Source: DTU052 sp050951725
GTDB lineage: Bacteria > Bacillota > Syntrophomonadia > Syntrophomonadales > DTU052
Length of the DNA: 64,000 bases
NCBI GenBank assembly: GCA_050951725.1
Contig: JBMNJO010000020.1
Coordinates: 57,679-121,678, forward strand
Direction of reading: 5' to 3'
The translations under genes and the position numbers were made by a program. Below, piece after piece: positions 36,121-44,415 of the stretch. The notes below the pieces were generated by a model, which had not been told where the DNA came from, did not search any database, and saw only the letters and a program-made list of their open reading frames with translations. The first letter of the stretch is position 1; each line of letters begins with the position of its first letter.

Positions 36121-36166
36121 TACTTGATACTGGGGCGAAATTCGGTTCCTGATTGTTTTCTAGAGG

Positions 36167-36583
36167 ATGCGCTTTTGGAGGGGTCTTCCGGGTATGTATC
36201 AGGTTTCAGACAAAGAAGTAAGTTGCAGGTCCTGCGGTAAGACCGTTTCGGAGAATGATCACCACTGTTCACAATGCGGGATTGGGGCTCCTGGCATTCG
36301 CAGCCGATGTCCCAATTGCCGATCAACCAACTATGTTTATCATAAATATGGCTATGCTCTTCTCCGGGGTCTGCTGGCAACCTGTGTCGTAGGACCGCTG
36401 GGTCCTGTCTTCGGTTTTATCGGATATAACCGTACCGAGTGCATCTGTCTTCAGTGCAACCAGGGATGGTTTCCGTTTCTGCCTGAAGAGCAGGTGGGGC
36501 GTTTTAATACCATGGTTGGTGAAGAGGGGAGGATGAGCAGAAAATTCAAAAAGATACCAGCGAATTGTTATAAACGGTCTTAA
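36167..36583 (+). CDS. Zinc-ribbon protein with hydrophobic segment
   Basis: A protein of up to 138 residues with several CxxC pairs: CRSCGK, CSQCG, CPNCRS and CLQCNQ. A glycine-rich hydrophobic stretch (LLRGLLATCVVGPLGPVFGF) lies between the second and third zinc ribbons. This double-ribbon plus membrane-helix layout is common in small uncharacterised Firmicutes proteins. The start could be ATG 36167 (AGAGG just upstream) or ATG 36194 (GGAGGGG further away). Function unknown. Confidence 0.6.
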   Translation: MRFWRGLPGMYQVSDKEVSCRSCGKTVSENDHHCSQCGIGAPGIRSRCPNCRSTNYVYHKYGYALLRGLLATCVVGPLGPVFGFIGYNRTECICLQCNQGWFPFLPEEQVGRFNTMVGEEGRMSRKFKKIPANCYKRS

Positions 36584-36790
36584 TCATACGCTGGTAGCAT
36601 GTTATCTTGATTTCTTTGAAAAATCGTAATTAATTTTTTGAATTTGCAAATGTGTCGGAACCGGTTGATGATGCAAGGTGGCAACACTCTGCGAAGTCTG
36701 GCAACGAACATTTATGCATCCAAACTACAGAATTATTTTTGCAGAAAATCTATCTTTTATAACGTCATAGCAGGAAGGTGTAAAATTCAA

Positions 36791-38062
36791 ATGGAATGGC
36801 AGACATGGTTTGCAGGGATTCTGTTTCTAATTGTTTATGCATTTATTATTTCGGAGAAAATTCATCGTACCGTACTTGCCTTATCCGGCGCGGCACTCCT
36901 GATTCTGGTAGGAGTTTTAAACCAGCATGAAGCAGTAAGCTTTATTGACTTTAATACCATCGGTTTACTCTTTGGCATGATGGTTATCGTGGGCATAACC
37001 CGCAAGAGCGGGGTCTTTGAGTATGTGGCCATTAAAGCGGCTCATACCACTGGCGGCGATCCAGTAAAGACCATGATTGCCTTATCTATTGTTACCGCGG
37101 TGGCATCTGCCTTACTGGACAATGTTACCACCGTTTTGCTGGTGGTTCCGGTTACCATTTCTATATGTAGAGCCCTTGAGGTTAATCCCGTACCTATGTT
37201 CATAGCGGAGATAATATCTTCTAATGTCGGGGGAACTGCAACCCTTATTGGTGACCCTCCTAACATCATGATCGGCAGTGCGACCGGCTTGGGGTTTATG
37301 GATTTTGTGATCAACCTGGCTCCAGTGGTGATAGTGATATTTATCGTTACCATATTACTCTTAAAACTTATTTATAAAAAGCGTCTGCAGACCACCGAAG
37401 AAAACAAGGCCAAGCTTATGGCACTGGACGCCAATGAGGCTATCAAGGATATGAGGCTCTTGAAACGGTCACTTGCGGTTATCGGAATTGTTATACTCGG
37501 GTTTATGACCCACCAGTACCTGGGCCTGGAGTCCGCTACGATAGCAATTGCTGGTGCAGCTCTGCTGATGCTGATCTCCCGGGAAGACCCGGAACTGGCT
37601 TTGCTCAACGTTGAATGGGCCACCCTGTTCTTCTTCGTCGGGCTGTTCATCCTGGTAGGGGGACTGGAGAAGGTAGGAATAATCGAGGGTATGGCCCGGG
37701 AAGCCGTTAAAATCACCCAGGGGGATGTAACCCTGACTGCGATGCTCATACTATGGTTCTCGGCTATTGCCTCTGCCTTTATTGACAATATACCATTCGT
37801 AGCGACCTTTATACCCCTGATTCAGGAGATGGGGCAGATCGGTAGTATGGACATTGGACCCCTGTGGTGGGCATTGTCCCTGGGGGCCTGCCTCGGCGGT
37901 AACGGGACCATTATCGGGGCCTCAGCCAATGTCATAGTTTCTGGTATTGCCGCACGGGAAGGGCATCCGATAACCTTCATCGGATTTATGAAAATCGCGT
38001 TTCCACTTATGTTGATTTCTGTGGCTATTGCAATGGTATACCTGCTTCTCTTCTTTGTGTAG
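36791..38062 (+). CDS. NhaD/ArsB-family ion transporter, second copy
   Basis: A 423-residue paralogue of the transporter at 13651, with the same length, start (MEWQTWFAGILF) and signatures: LLDNVTTVLLVVPVTI, GGTATLIGDPPNIMIG, FIDNIPFVATFIP and GGNGTIIGASANVIVSG. The ATG at 36791 is used because it aligns with the paralogue and has GGAAGGTG upstream; an upstream in-frame start would add 51 unrelated residues. It follows the sodium-pump genes, so sodium/proton exchange driven by, or balancing, the decarboxylase is a reasonable inference. No companion small protein or structured leader was found for this copy. Confidence 0.88.
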   Translation: MEWQTWFAGILFLIVYAFIISEKIHRTVLALSGAALLILVGVLNQHEAVSFIDFNTIGLLFGMMVIVGITRKSGVFEYVAIKAAHTTGGDPVKTMIALSIVTAVASALLDNVTTVLLVVPVTISICRALEVNPVPMFIAEIISSNVGGTATLIGDPPNIMIGSATGLGFMDFVINLAPVVIVIFIVTILLLKLIYKKRLQTTEENKAKLMALDANEAIKDMRLLKRSLAVIGIVILGFMTHQYLGLESATIAIAGAALLMLISREDPELALLNVEWATLFFFVGLFILVGGLEKVGIIEGMAREAVKITQGDVTLTAMLILWFSAIASAFIDNIPFVATFIPLIQEMGQIGSMDIGPLWWALSLGACLGGNGTIIGASANVIVSGIAAREGHPITFIGFMKIAFPLMLISVAIAMVYLLLFFV

Positions 38063-38111
38063 GTTTGTTGAGCTGTTGGGTAGAAGAAATGGAAAATAGC
38101 GAGGAGGCGAG

Positions 38112-39107
38112 TTGTTGAGTCTGCAAAAGGATGTTCTGCGGATACTGTACAACAACCAGGGCCAATGGATGACGGAGGCATCGCTGTCTCGAATCCTCCG
38201 GGTGCCGGCCGAGATGATCGGCGACCTGATTCAGGGCTTGTGTACTGACGGCTATCAGGTGGAAAAGTCCCTGGATAAAGGATACCGGCTTATTAACCAG
38301 GATTCCCTGCTGCCGGAAGAGGTTAGCCGCGGTTTGATGAGTGACATCTTCGGGCGCAAAGGTTATTTTTACTACCCGGAGATTGATTCCACCAACAACC
38401 GGGCCTTGGAACTGGCGGCAGAGGGATATCCGGAAGGGACGGTGGTGGTGGCGGAGACCCAGACCGCCGGGCGGGGACGCCGCGGCCGTACCTGGCATTC
38501 ACCAGCCCGGCACGGGATCTACCTGTCGGTGATTCTTCGGCCCCCGCTGCCGGTACGGGAGGTGCCGCGGGTTTCTCTGCTGGTAGGGGTGGCGGTGGCT
38601 GAGACCCTGGAAGCAGAGTATGATTTGCCGGCCCGCGTCAAGTGGCCTAACGACATCCTGGTCAACCACCGGAAGATCGCCGGAATACTCTCTGAGGTGG
38701 TTACCAGCCCGCAACAGGGGGTCGATTACATCGTAACCGGTATCGGACTTAATATAAACAACCCGCTGGAGGATTTTCCTCCTGATTTGCGTACTGATCC
38801 TACGTCAGTAATGGCTGAAAGAGATACTCCGGTTTCCCGGGTGAGAATCCTGCAGGGCCTCCTGATGCGGCTGGAAAGCCGTTACTACCAGTTGCTGGCG
38901 GGGGACTGGGGTGGTATCCTGAAAAAAGGCAAGGATCTGTCTATGGTGTTGGGGCAGGAAATAAAGTTTGATACGCCCGGCGGCCTGGCCGCTGGCAGGG
39001 CAGTGGATATTGATAATGACGGGTTTTTGCTGGTGCAAGACGAAAAAGGAAAAACTCATACCGTAATGTCGGGGGAGGTATATATTTCTCCACCCGAACA
39101 TGATTAA
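38112..39107 (+). CDS. birA: Bifunctional biotin-protein ligase / biotin repressor BirA
   Basis: A 331-residue enzyme that attaches biotin to carrier lysines and, in bifunctional forms, represses biotin genes. Residues 1-62 form a winged helix-turn-helix. The catalytic domain carries the biotinyl-AMP loop GRGRRGRTW (120-128), RVKWPNDILV and KIAGIL, and the small C-terminal domain ends in SGEV. The start is TTG with GAGGAGGCG upstream. It lies 49 bases after the antiporter and 2 kb after the biotin carrier gene, whose product is an obvious target. Confidence 0.92.
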   Translation: MLSLQKDVLRILYNNQGQWMTEASLSRILRVPAEMIGDLIQGLCTDGYQVEKSLDKGYRLINQDSLLPEEVSRGLMSDIFGRKGYFYYPEIDSTNNRALELAAEGYPEGTVVVAETQTAGRGRRGRTWHSPARHGIYLSVILRPPLPVREVPRVSLLVGVAVAETLEAEYDLPARVKWPNDILVNHRKIAGILSEVVTSPQQGVDYIVTGIGLNINNPLEDFPPDLRTDPTSVMAERDTPVSRVRILQGLLMRLESRYYQLLAGDWGGILKKGKDLSMVLGQEIKFDTPGGLAAGRAVDIDNDGFLLVQDEKGKTHTVMSGEVYISPPEHD

Positions 39108-39217
39108 AAAGCCATGCTTAATCGGCTCGCCCCGGTCAGATGGAAGCAGGGAAGTGTCATGTCTTCCTTAACCCTCTGGAGATAGCCTGATTAAGGGTAA
39201 GAAAGGGGAGCTTAACC

Positions 39218-39790
39218 ATAGCTATTGATAGAAGGACAGAAATTCTGGCCGTAGCTGCCAGACTTTTCCGGGAAAAAGGTTATCCCTATACCAGTCTGGA
39301 CGATATCACCAGGGAGATTGGCGTGACCAAACCTGCGATATACTATTACTTTAAGGCCAAGGAAGATATACTTTACGAGATCTGCGTCACCCAGATCAAC
39401 CGACTTATGAATCAGGCGCATGCTATTGCTGCTGCCGATCTTGATACCGCCGAAAAGGTCCGGAGGATTTTTGCGAGTCACATAATGGAGTTTCATACCA
39501 ACCGTGATGTGGCTGAATCATATTGGAGAGAGGCCGCCCACCTGTCCCTGGAAAGACGTAAAGAGGTCAGCAACATGCTGAAACAGTATGAGTACTTCCT
39601 CAGGGATCATGTGGACCAGGGGATAGCTGAGGGCGTGTTTCGGCCCATCAACACCCGGCAGGTGGTACGCGGGATTGGCGGTATGGTCTTTACCATCGGT
39701 AACTGGTATGATCCCGAGGGCCCGGATGATATAAATACTATCATTGACGCCTATGTTGATTTCATTATGAACGGACTAATGGTCAAGTAA
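39218..39790 (+). CDS. TetR-family regulator with non-canonical start codon
   Basis: About 190 residues. The reading frame gives a complete TetR helix-turn-helix: IDRRTEILAVAARLF, YTSLDDITREIGVTKPAIYY, YFKAKEDILYEI. A helical ligand-binding domain follows. The frame is bounded upstream by a TGA at 39188-39190 and contains no ATG, GTG or TTG before the helix-turn-helix. The ribosome binding site GGGGAG (39205-39210) is seven bases from ATA (39218), with ATT at 39224 the next option. The internal GTG at 39323 would delete half the DNA-binding domain. FadR-like control of acyl-CoA genes is plausible; the adjacent CaiB-type gene and ACTTA-N4-TAAGT sites are candidate targets. Confidence 0.8.
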   Translation: MAIDRRTEILAVAARLFREKGYPYTSLDDITREIGVTKPAIYYYFKAKEDILYEICVTQINRLMNQAHAIAAADLDTAEKVRRIFASHIMEFHTNRDVAESYWREAAHLSLERRKEVSNMLKQYEYFLRDHVDQGIAEGVFRPINTRQVVRGIGGMVFTIGNWYDPEGPDDINTIIDAYVDFIMNGLMVK

Positions 39791-39818
39791 GGATCCAAGC
39801 TGGTTCAAGGAATGACAA

Positions 39819-39858
39819 AATGCCAACTGCAGAGGAGCGGTTGGCATTGTTTCTTTTT
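39819..39858 (+). terminator. Terminator after TetR gene
   Basis: The stem AATGCCAAC/GTTGGCATT is followed by GTTTCTTTTT, about 30 bases after the stop codon. Confidence 0.85.
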
Positions 39859-40126
39859 ATGGGCCAAATCACGTTCATGCTGAGCCGTGACGGCGGAGAC
39901 GTAAGGTGGGGGAAGGGCTTTCGGCATTAACGCAGCTATGAGCCGATGTTCTGCAAGCCAGCATCCTTTAAGTTTCTGCATTACAGCAGGAATTATCCAG
40001 TCATTACTAGAAATACCAATCCATAATAATTATTAGCTCAGGAATTGACCCAAGAGATTTAAACAAGTAAAGGTCGTTCCGAAGGGAAACGGGTAATTTC
40101 AAAATGCGAAGGAGGGATGGAGGATA

Positions 40127-41407
40127 ATGGGCCAATTTGATAACTTGGCGCCGGGTTGTTTGGATGGGGTGACAATTCTTGATTTTACTTGGGTTCTGGC
40201 GGGGCCACATGCCACTAAAATGCTGGCCGACATGGGAGCAACGGTGATCAAAGTAGAACCATATGCAATAGGAGCGAACGAAAGGCATATGCTGCTGATT
40301 AAGACTGTTAATGGCGTTCAGCAGAGCTCCTATTCCATCAATGTCAATCGGGGTAAAAAGAGCATCTCCCTCAACCTGACCAAACCCGAGGCCAGGGAGA
40401 TTGTGGCCGGATTAATCAAGCGCGCAGATGTGTTGATCGAAAACTTTACCCCCGGTGTTATGGAACGTCTCGGGCTTGGTTACGAAGCCGTCAAAACGCT
40501 CAAGGAAGATATCATTTACTGCTCTCTTTCCTGTTATGGGCATTGGGGGCCGTACAGTAACCGGCCCGGGTACGACATAATAGCTCAGGGGGCGGCCGGG
40601 GTCAGCTCCATGTATGAAACCCCTCAGGGTTCACCGGTCACTGTCGGGGATATTATAGCCGGTCTCAATGCCGCCATTGGCATTCTGGGTGCGCTTTATG
40701 CTAAAAGGCTTACCGGCCGTGGGCAGAATATTGACATTTCCATGATGGATTCTCTTCTGTCAGTTAATGAAAACTTCCTCCCGTGGTACACGATGTCGCA
40801 AACAGTCGGGGATGAACTTGATGCTGCCCCTTTGGGGCGTTACTATGACGATTATGCTCCCTATGGCATATTCCAGGGCCGGGATGGAAGGGTAAACATT
40901 GCCAGTCTGGATGAAAAACGGTGGCCGGGCCTGGTGGCAGCGATGGGAGAGGAATATGCCTGGCTTATGGATGACCCCCGGACAGTGGATGTCAGTACCC
41001 GGTGCAGGAATGGCATATGGCTTAACAAAACTATTGATGAGTGGGTTATGTCTATGGACTCGGTAGAGGAAGTGGAAAGACTGCTGATGGAGGCGGGAGT
41101 GGCTTGTCAGCGGGTGCTGTCGATTCCCGAATTGGTTGATACTGATCCCCACGTTAAGGCCCGGGAGATGATAGTCGAATTGGATCAGCCCTTTTTGGGC
41201 ACGATCAAGCTCTGCAACAGCCCGATTAAGATGTCGGAAACACCGTCCTGTATGCGGGGGTATGGACCGCTGCTGGGTGAACATACCGATGAGATACTGG
41301 CAGATGTCTTAGGTTATAACGAAGAACAGATCAAAGGACTCCATGAAGCAGGAGTGGTTTACCGAGAACCGGCGGTAGACCGTTTAAAGAAAGAGCAGCA
41401 AGGATAA
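40127..41407 (+). CDS. CaiB/BaiF-family (class III) CoA transferase
   Basis: A 426-residue CoA transferase of family III, which uses an aspartyl-CoA intermediate to move CoA between acids in the cytoplasm. The N-terminal VTILDFTWVLAGPHATKMLA contains the conserved region around the CoA site. The catalytic aspartate is Asp208 in IDISMMDSLLS, aligned with the formyl-CoA transferase active site. GRGQ-like TGRGQNIDI precedes it. The ATG follows GGAGGATGGAGGATA. Its neighbour upstream is the TetR gene. Substrate unknown. Confidence 0.9.
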   Translation: MGQFDNLAPGCLDGVTILDFTWVLAGPHATKMLADMGATVIKVEPYAIGANERHMLLIKTVNGVQQSSYSINVNRGKKSISLNLTKPEAREIVAGLIKRADVLIENFTPGVMERLGLGYEAVKTLKEDIIYCSLSCYGHWGPYSNRPGYDIIAQGAAGVSSMYETPQGSPVTVGDIIAGLNAAIGILGALYAKRLTGRGQNIDISMMDSLLSVNENFLPWYTMSQTVGDELDAAPLGRYYDDYAPYGIFQGRDGRVNIASLDEKRWPGLVAAMGEEYAWLMDDPRTVDVSTRCRNGIWLNKTIDEWVMSMDSVEEVERLLMEAGVACQRVLSIPELVDTDPHVKAREMIVELDQPFLGTIKLCNSPIKMSETPSCMRGYGPLLGEHTDEILADVLGYNEEQIKGLHEAGVVYREPAVDRLKKEQQG

Positions 41408-41601
41408 CAAAGGTTCCCGGCAGATATAGAATATAGGTTCCGGACATAGGTGCGTGATTCCAAAGACAATAGGATAAAGCAAACACCACTTGGCGAATTG
41501 ACCGACTATAACCGATATATACGAATCAGCTGGTGCTGCAGGGCGGCCTGAAATAGACGGGGTTCCTGCAATAGCAAGGGGAATGGCTCCCGCCTCGGGG
41601 C

Positions 41602-41640
41602 AAAAAAAAGCAGGGGAACGGGGCTTGCTCCGTTCCCCTG
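41602..41640 (-). terminator. Strong reverse-strand terminator hairpin
   Basis: The stem CAGGGGAACGG/CCGTTCCCCTG (41611-41640) is followed on the reverse strand by a run of eight T. No leftward protein gene ends here, so it most likely terminates a short RNA or an antisense transcript. Confidence 0.7.
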
Positions 41641-41712
41641 GGGTCCGGATGGCTACGACCTCTACGCTACCGTGCGGCTTCCCGTCACGGGTCAGGAGGC
41701 TGGCAGGACCCC
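41640..41712 (-). ncRNA. Candidate structured RNA next to the terminator
   Basis: The ends GGGGTCC (41640-41646) and GGACCCC (41706-41712) are complementary and enclose about 60 bases with an internal CCCG-TGA-CGGG hairpin. On the reverse strand the element runs directly into a terminator with an eight-T tail. It could be a small RNA or a leader. It does not match a class I know, and the flanking open frame (leftward, 41384-41767) has no ribosome binding site. Confidence 0.35.
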
Positions 41713-41840
41713 TTTTGGCTTCTCTCCATCTCACCTTATACACCAGGATAACCTTGGGATCCATCACTGAAAATGACAGATGTCCAGTGGTTTATAATTC
41801 TGTCTATCGAATGAGATAAGGGAACAAATATGAAAATTGG

Positions 41841-41877
41841 GGGAAACGGGGATGGCCTTCCTATATCCCCGTTTCCC
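41841..41877. terminator. Hairpin at the end of beta-oxidation operon 1
   Basis: The perfect 13-base stem GGGAAACGGGGAT/ATCCCCGTTTCCC lies 56 bases past the acyl-CoA dehydrogenase stop codon. Its reverse-strand tail has only a short TTTT run. Confidence 0.55.
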
Positions 41878-41932
41878 AATGACCCAACTGTTCCAACTTA
41901 CCCCTTGTTATACCCCGCGCATCTTTACCGCA

Positions 41933-43096
41933 TCAGTCCGTGATGAAAGGGTTATAACCGTTTTTGGACAGGTACTTACCGATAACCATGCGCTGGACCT
42001 CGGCGGTTCCTTCGAAGATCTGCATTATCTTGGCATCGCGCAAGTACTTTTCAACCGGGTATTCTTTGGTATAGCCATAACCGCCAAAGATCTGAATAGC
42101 CTCGACGGCATTGGTCATTGCGGAGTCACCGGCGTAGAGTTTAGCCATGGAGGATATGGTCTTGAATGCTCCTCCGATATCCTGCAGGTAGGCAGCCTTG
42201 AGATAAAGGAGTCGAGAGGCTTCAGCTCTCACTGCCATATCCGCCATCTTGAAAGATATAGCCTGGAAGCTGGCGATTGGTTTACCAAACTGCTGTCTCT
42301 CATTGGCATAATTCAGTGCTGCTTCCACACAACCGGTAGCAATACCGGTAGCCAGTGCGGCGATGGCAGTACGGGACAGATCCAGAGTTTCCATTAATAT
42401 TGGGAGGCCCTTACCCTCAGCACCTATCATCATGGATGCAGGCACCCTGCAGTCTTCAAATATGACCTGAGTGGTGCTGGAGCTTCTGATTCCCAGCTTG
42501 TCTTCCTTGTTGCCAATGATAACCCCGGGTGTGTCTCTGTCAACCATAAAGCAGCATATACCTTTGTTGCCGAGCTTCTTGTCCAGGGTGGCAAAGACTG
42601 TGAATTGCTTGGCGATACCGCCGTTGGTAATAAACTGTTTGGTGCCGTTCAGGATATAGTCATTTCCATCCTTGACACACTTGGTGGCCAATCCCAGGGC
42701 GTCGGAACCTGCTCCCGGCTCGGTCAGACAGAATGCGCAGACAGCGCCTTCCAACTGGCGGCCATACCACCACTTTTTCTGCTCGTCATTAGCCCCTACA
42801 ATTACCGGGTCAGATGCCAGCAGAGTTGATGCGGCGATCGTGGTTCCCAGACCAGCATCGCCCTTGGAGATTTCTTCACAGACCAGACATTTGGACACAT
42901 TGTCCAGGCCGTCGCCGCCGTATTCCGCAGGGACTCCGATGGTCATAAGACCTAGCTCCTGCATTTTGGCGATGGTTTCCAGCGGGACCTCATCTGCTTT
43001 GTCCCATTCAATACAGTAGGGAACGATCTCATTGGCTGCAAAATCTGCTGCCATCTGCCTGATCATTTCTTGTTCTTCGGTAAGACGAAAATCCAT
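41933..43096 (-). CDS. Acyl-CoA dehydrogenase (operon 1)
   Basis: A 387-residue FAD enzyme that oxidises acyl-CoA to 2-enoyl-CoA and passes electrons to electron-transfer flavoprotein. The N-terminal MDFRLTEEQEMIRQMAADFA, CLTEPGAGSDA and the FGGYGYTKEYPVEKYLRDAK signature are clear. The catalytic base is predicted as Glu362 in IFEGTAEVQR. It is the last gene of the leftward operon hbd - CoA transferase - thiolase - dehydrogenase. It is nearly identical to the copy at 49618, with differences mainly near the N terminus and in scattered positions (for example VPLETIAKMQ versus VPMGTITRMQ). Butyryl-CoA or a branched/short acyl-CoA is the likely substrate. Confidence 0.95.
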   Translation of the reverse strand: MDFRLTEEQEMIRQMAADFAANEIVPYCIEWDKADEVPLETIAKMQELGLMTIGVPAEYGGDGLDNVSKCLVCEEISKGDAGLGTTIAASTLLASDPVIVGANDEQKKWWYGRQLEGAVCAFCLTEPGAGSDALGLATKCVKDGNDYILNGTKQFITNGGIAKQFTVFATLDKKLGNKGICCFMVDRDTPGVIIGNKEDKLGIRSSSTTQVIFEDCRVPASMMIGAEGKGLPILMETLDLSRTAIAALATGIATGCVEAALNYANERQQFGKPIASFQAISFKMADMAVRAEASRLLYLKAAYLQDIGGAFKTISSMAKLYAGDSAMTNAVEAIQIFGGYGYTKEYPVEKYLRDAKIMQIFEGTAEVQRMVIGKYLSKNGYNPFITD

Positions 43097-43157
43097 TACA
43101 AAAACCTCCCATAGTTGATTATTTAGTCATATCAAGTTGAGTTAAAGGATTTCTAAG

Positions 43158-44360
43158 CTAGATATCTCTGGTCCACAGAGAGGCCATGGCCGGTCCGGTT
43201 CCGACGCACAGGGATGCTCCTCCCAGAGTCAACCCGAGTCTTTCCATCTCGTAGTACAGGCTTACGATGATACGCAGGGCCGTATTGCCGACTGGGTGTC
43301 CCAGGGCGATTCCGGAACCATTGTGGTTGCACTTTTCTAGGTCCAGATTGATTCCGTATTTCTCCTTCAAACGAATACCAACGCCCAGGAACTGCGGGGC
43401 AAAGGCTTCATTGATTTCCCAGTAATCGATATCGTCGAATTTCATGTTTGCCAGCTTCAAAGCTTTGGGGATGGCTTCAGCAGGACCGATACCCATGATT
43501 TTGGGATCAACTCCACAGGCAGTGATGTTGATCATCTTAAGCAGCGGTTTAACACCAAGTTCCAAAGCCTTCTTCTTCGTCATTACCACGACTGCGGAAG
43601 CTCCGTCATTGATGCCGGAGGCGTTGGCTGCAGTTACCACGCCGTCCTTTTTGAAGGCCGGACCCAGCCTGCCGACACCCTCCATGCTGGCACCACGAAT
43701 GGGATGCTCGTCGGCATCGAAGATTATCGTTCCTTTCTTCCTGTTTTGGATTTCGACAGGAACGATCTCCCGCTTAAAGACTCCATTGTCGATAGCTGCA
43801 GTTGCACGGCTATGACTCATTACCGCCAACTCATCGCACTGTTCGCGGGTGATGTTATACATTTCCGCTACGTTTTCAGCGGTCAGACCCATATGACCGG
43901 GAACAAGTCCGTCAACCAGGGCATCAAAGAACATCGCATCACGCAGGACGCCATCGTTCATCCGGTAACCAGAGCGGGCTTTGTCCAGCATATAGGGGAC
44001 CCGGGTCATGTTTTCCACCCCTACCACCAGGTAGGTTTCAGCTTTACCGAGCGCAACCTGGTCGCAGGCGATTTCGAGGGCCCTCATTCCGGAGGCGCAG
44101 TTCTGGTTAACTGAGCAGGCGTTGCTTTCAAAAGGAAGACCGCAGGCCAGACCTACCTGACGGGCGGGCAGTGAACCCGACATATGCGGGTAAACCTGAC
44201 CCATTACAATACCGTCAATGGTTTCCGGGGCAACCCCAGCCCTCTTGATTGCCTCTTTACCAACGGTGATTGCCATCTGTACGGCGGGAACATCCTTGAG
44301 TCCACCCTGGAATTTACCTATTGCGGTTCGACAAGCACTGACTATTACCACTTCGTTCAT
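43158..44360 (-). CDS. Acetyl-CoA acetyltransferase/thiolase (operon 1)
   Basis: A 400-residue thiolase that cleaves 3-oxoacyl-CoA with CoA. The nucleophile is Cys88 in NQNCASGMRAL; the C-terminal histidine is in GSGIALGHPVG and the second cysteine in CVGTGPAMA. The ATG follows AAAGGGGAGAT. It lies between the CoA transferase and dehydrogenase genes with short spacers, in the direction of beta-oxidation. It is clearly different from the second thiolase at 52324, so the two operons may handle different chain structures. Confidence 0.94.
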   Translation of the reverse strand: MNEVVIVSACRTAIGKFQGGLKDVPAVQMAITVGKEAIKRAGVAPETIDGIVMGQVYPHMSGSLPARQVGLACGLPFESNACSVNQNCASGMRALEIACDQVALGKAETYLVVGVENMTRVPYMLDKARSGYRMNDGVLRDAMFFDALVDGLVPGHMGLTAENVAEMYNITREQCDELAVMSHSRATAAIDNGVFKREIVPVEIQNRKKGTIIFDADEHPIRGASMEGVGRLGPAFKKDGVVTAANASGINDGASAVVVMTKKKALELGVKPLLKMINITACGVDPKIMGIGPAEAIPKALKLANMKFDDIDYWEINEAFAPQFLGVGIRLKEKYGINLDLEKCNHNGSGIALGHPVGNTALRIIVSLYYEMERLGLTLGGASLCVGTGPAMASLWTRDI

Positions 44361-44415
44361 CGATATCTCCCCTTTCTCTTAATACGGCTGTTGCTGCGAT
44401 TGCGACAAGGGTTGA

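Noticed and set aside
39323..39790. TetR gene starting at the internal GTG
   Set aside because: This start deletes the first helices of the DNA-binding domain, which are intact in frame upstream next to a good ribosome binding site.
41384..41767. Leftward 127-residue frame between the CaiB-type gene and operon 1
   Set aside because: No ribosome binding site, spans the terminator and structured element, and matches no family I know.
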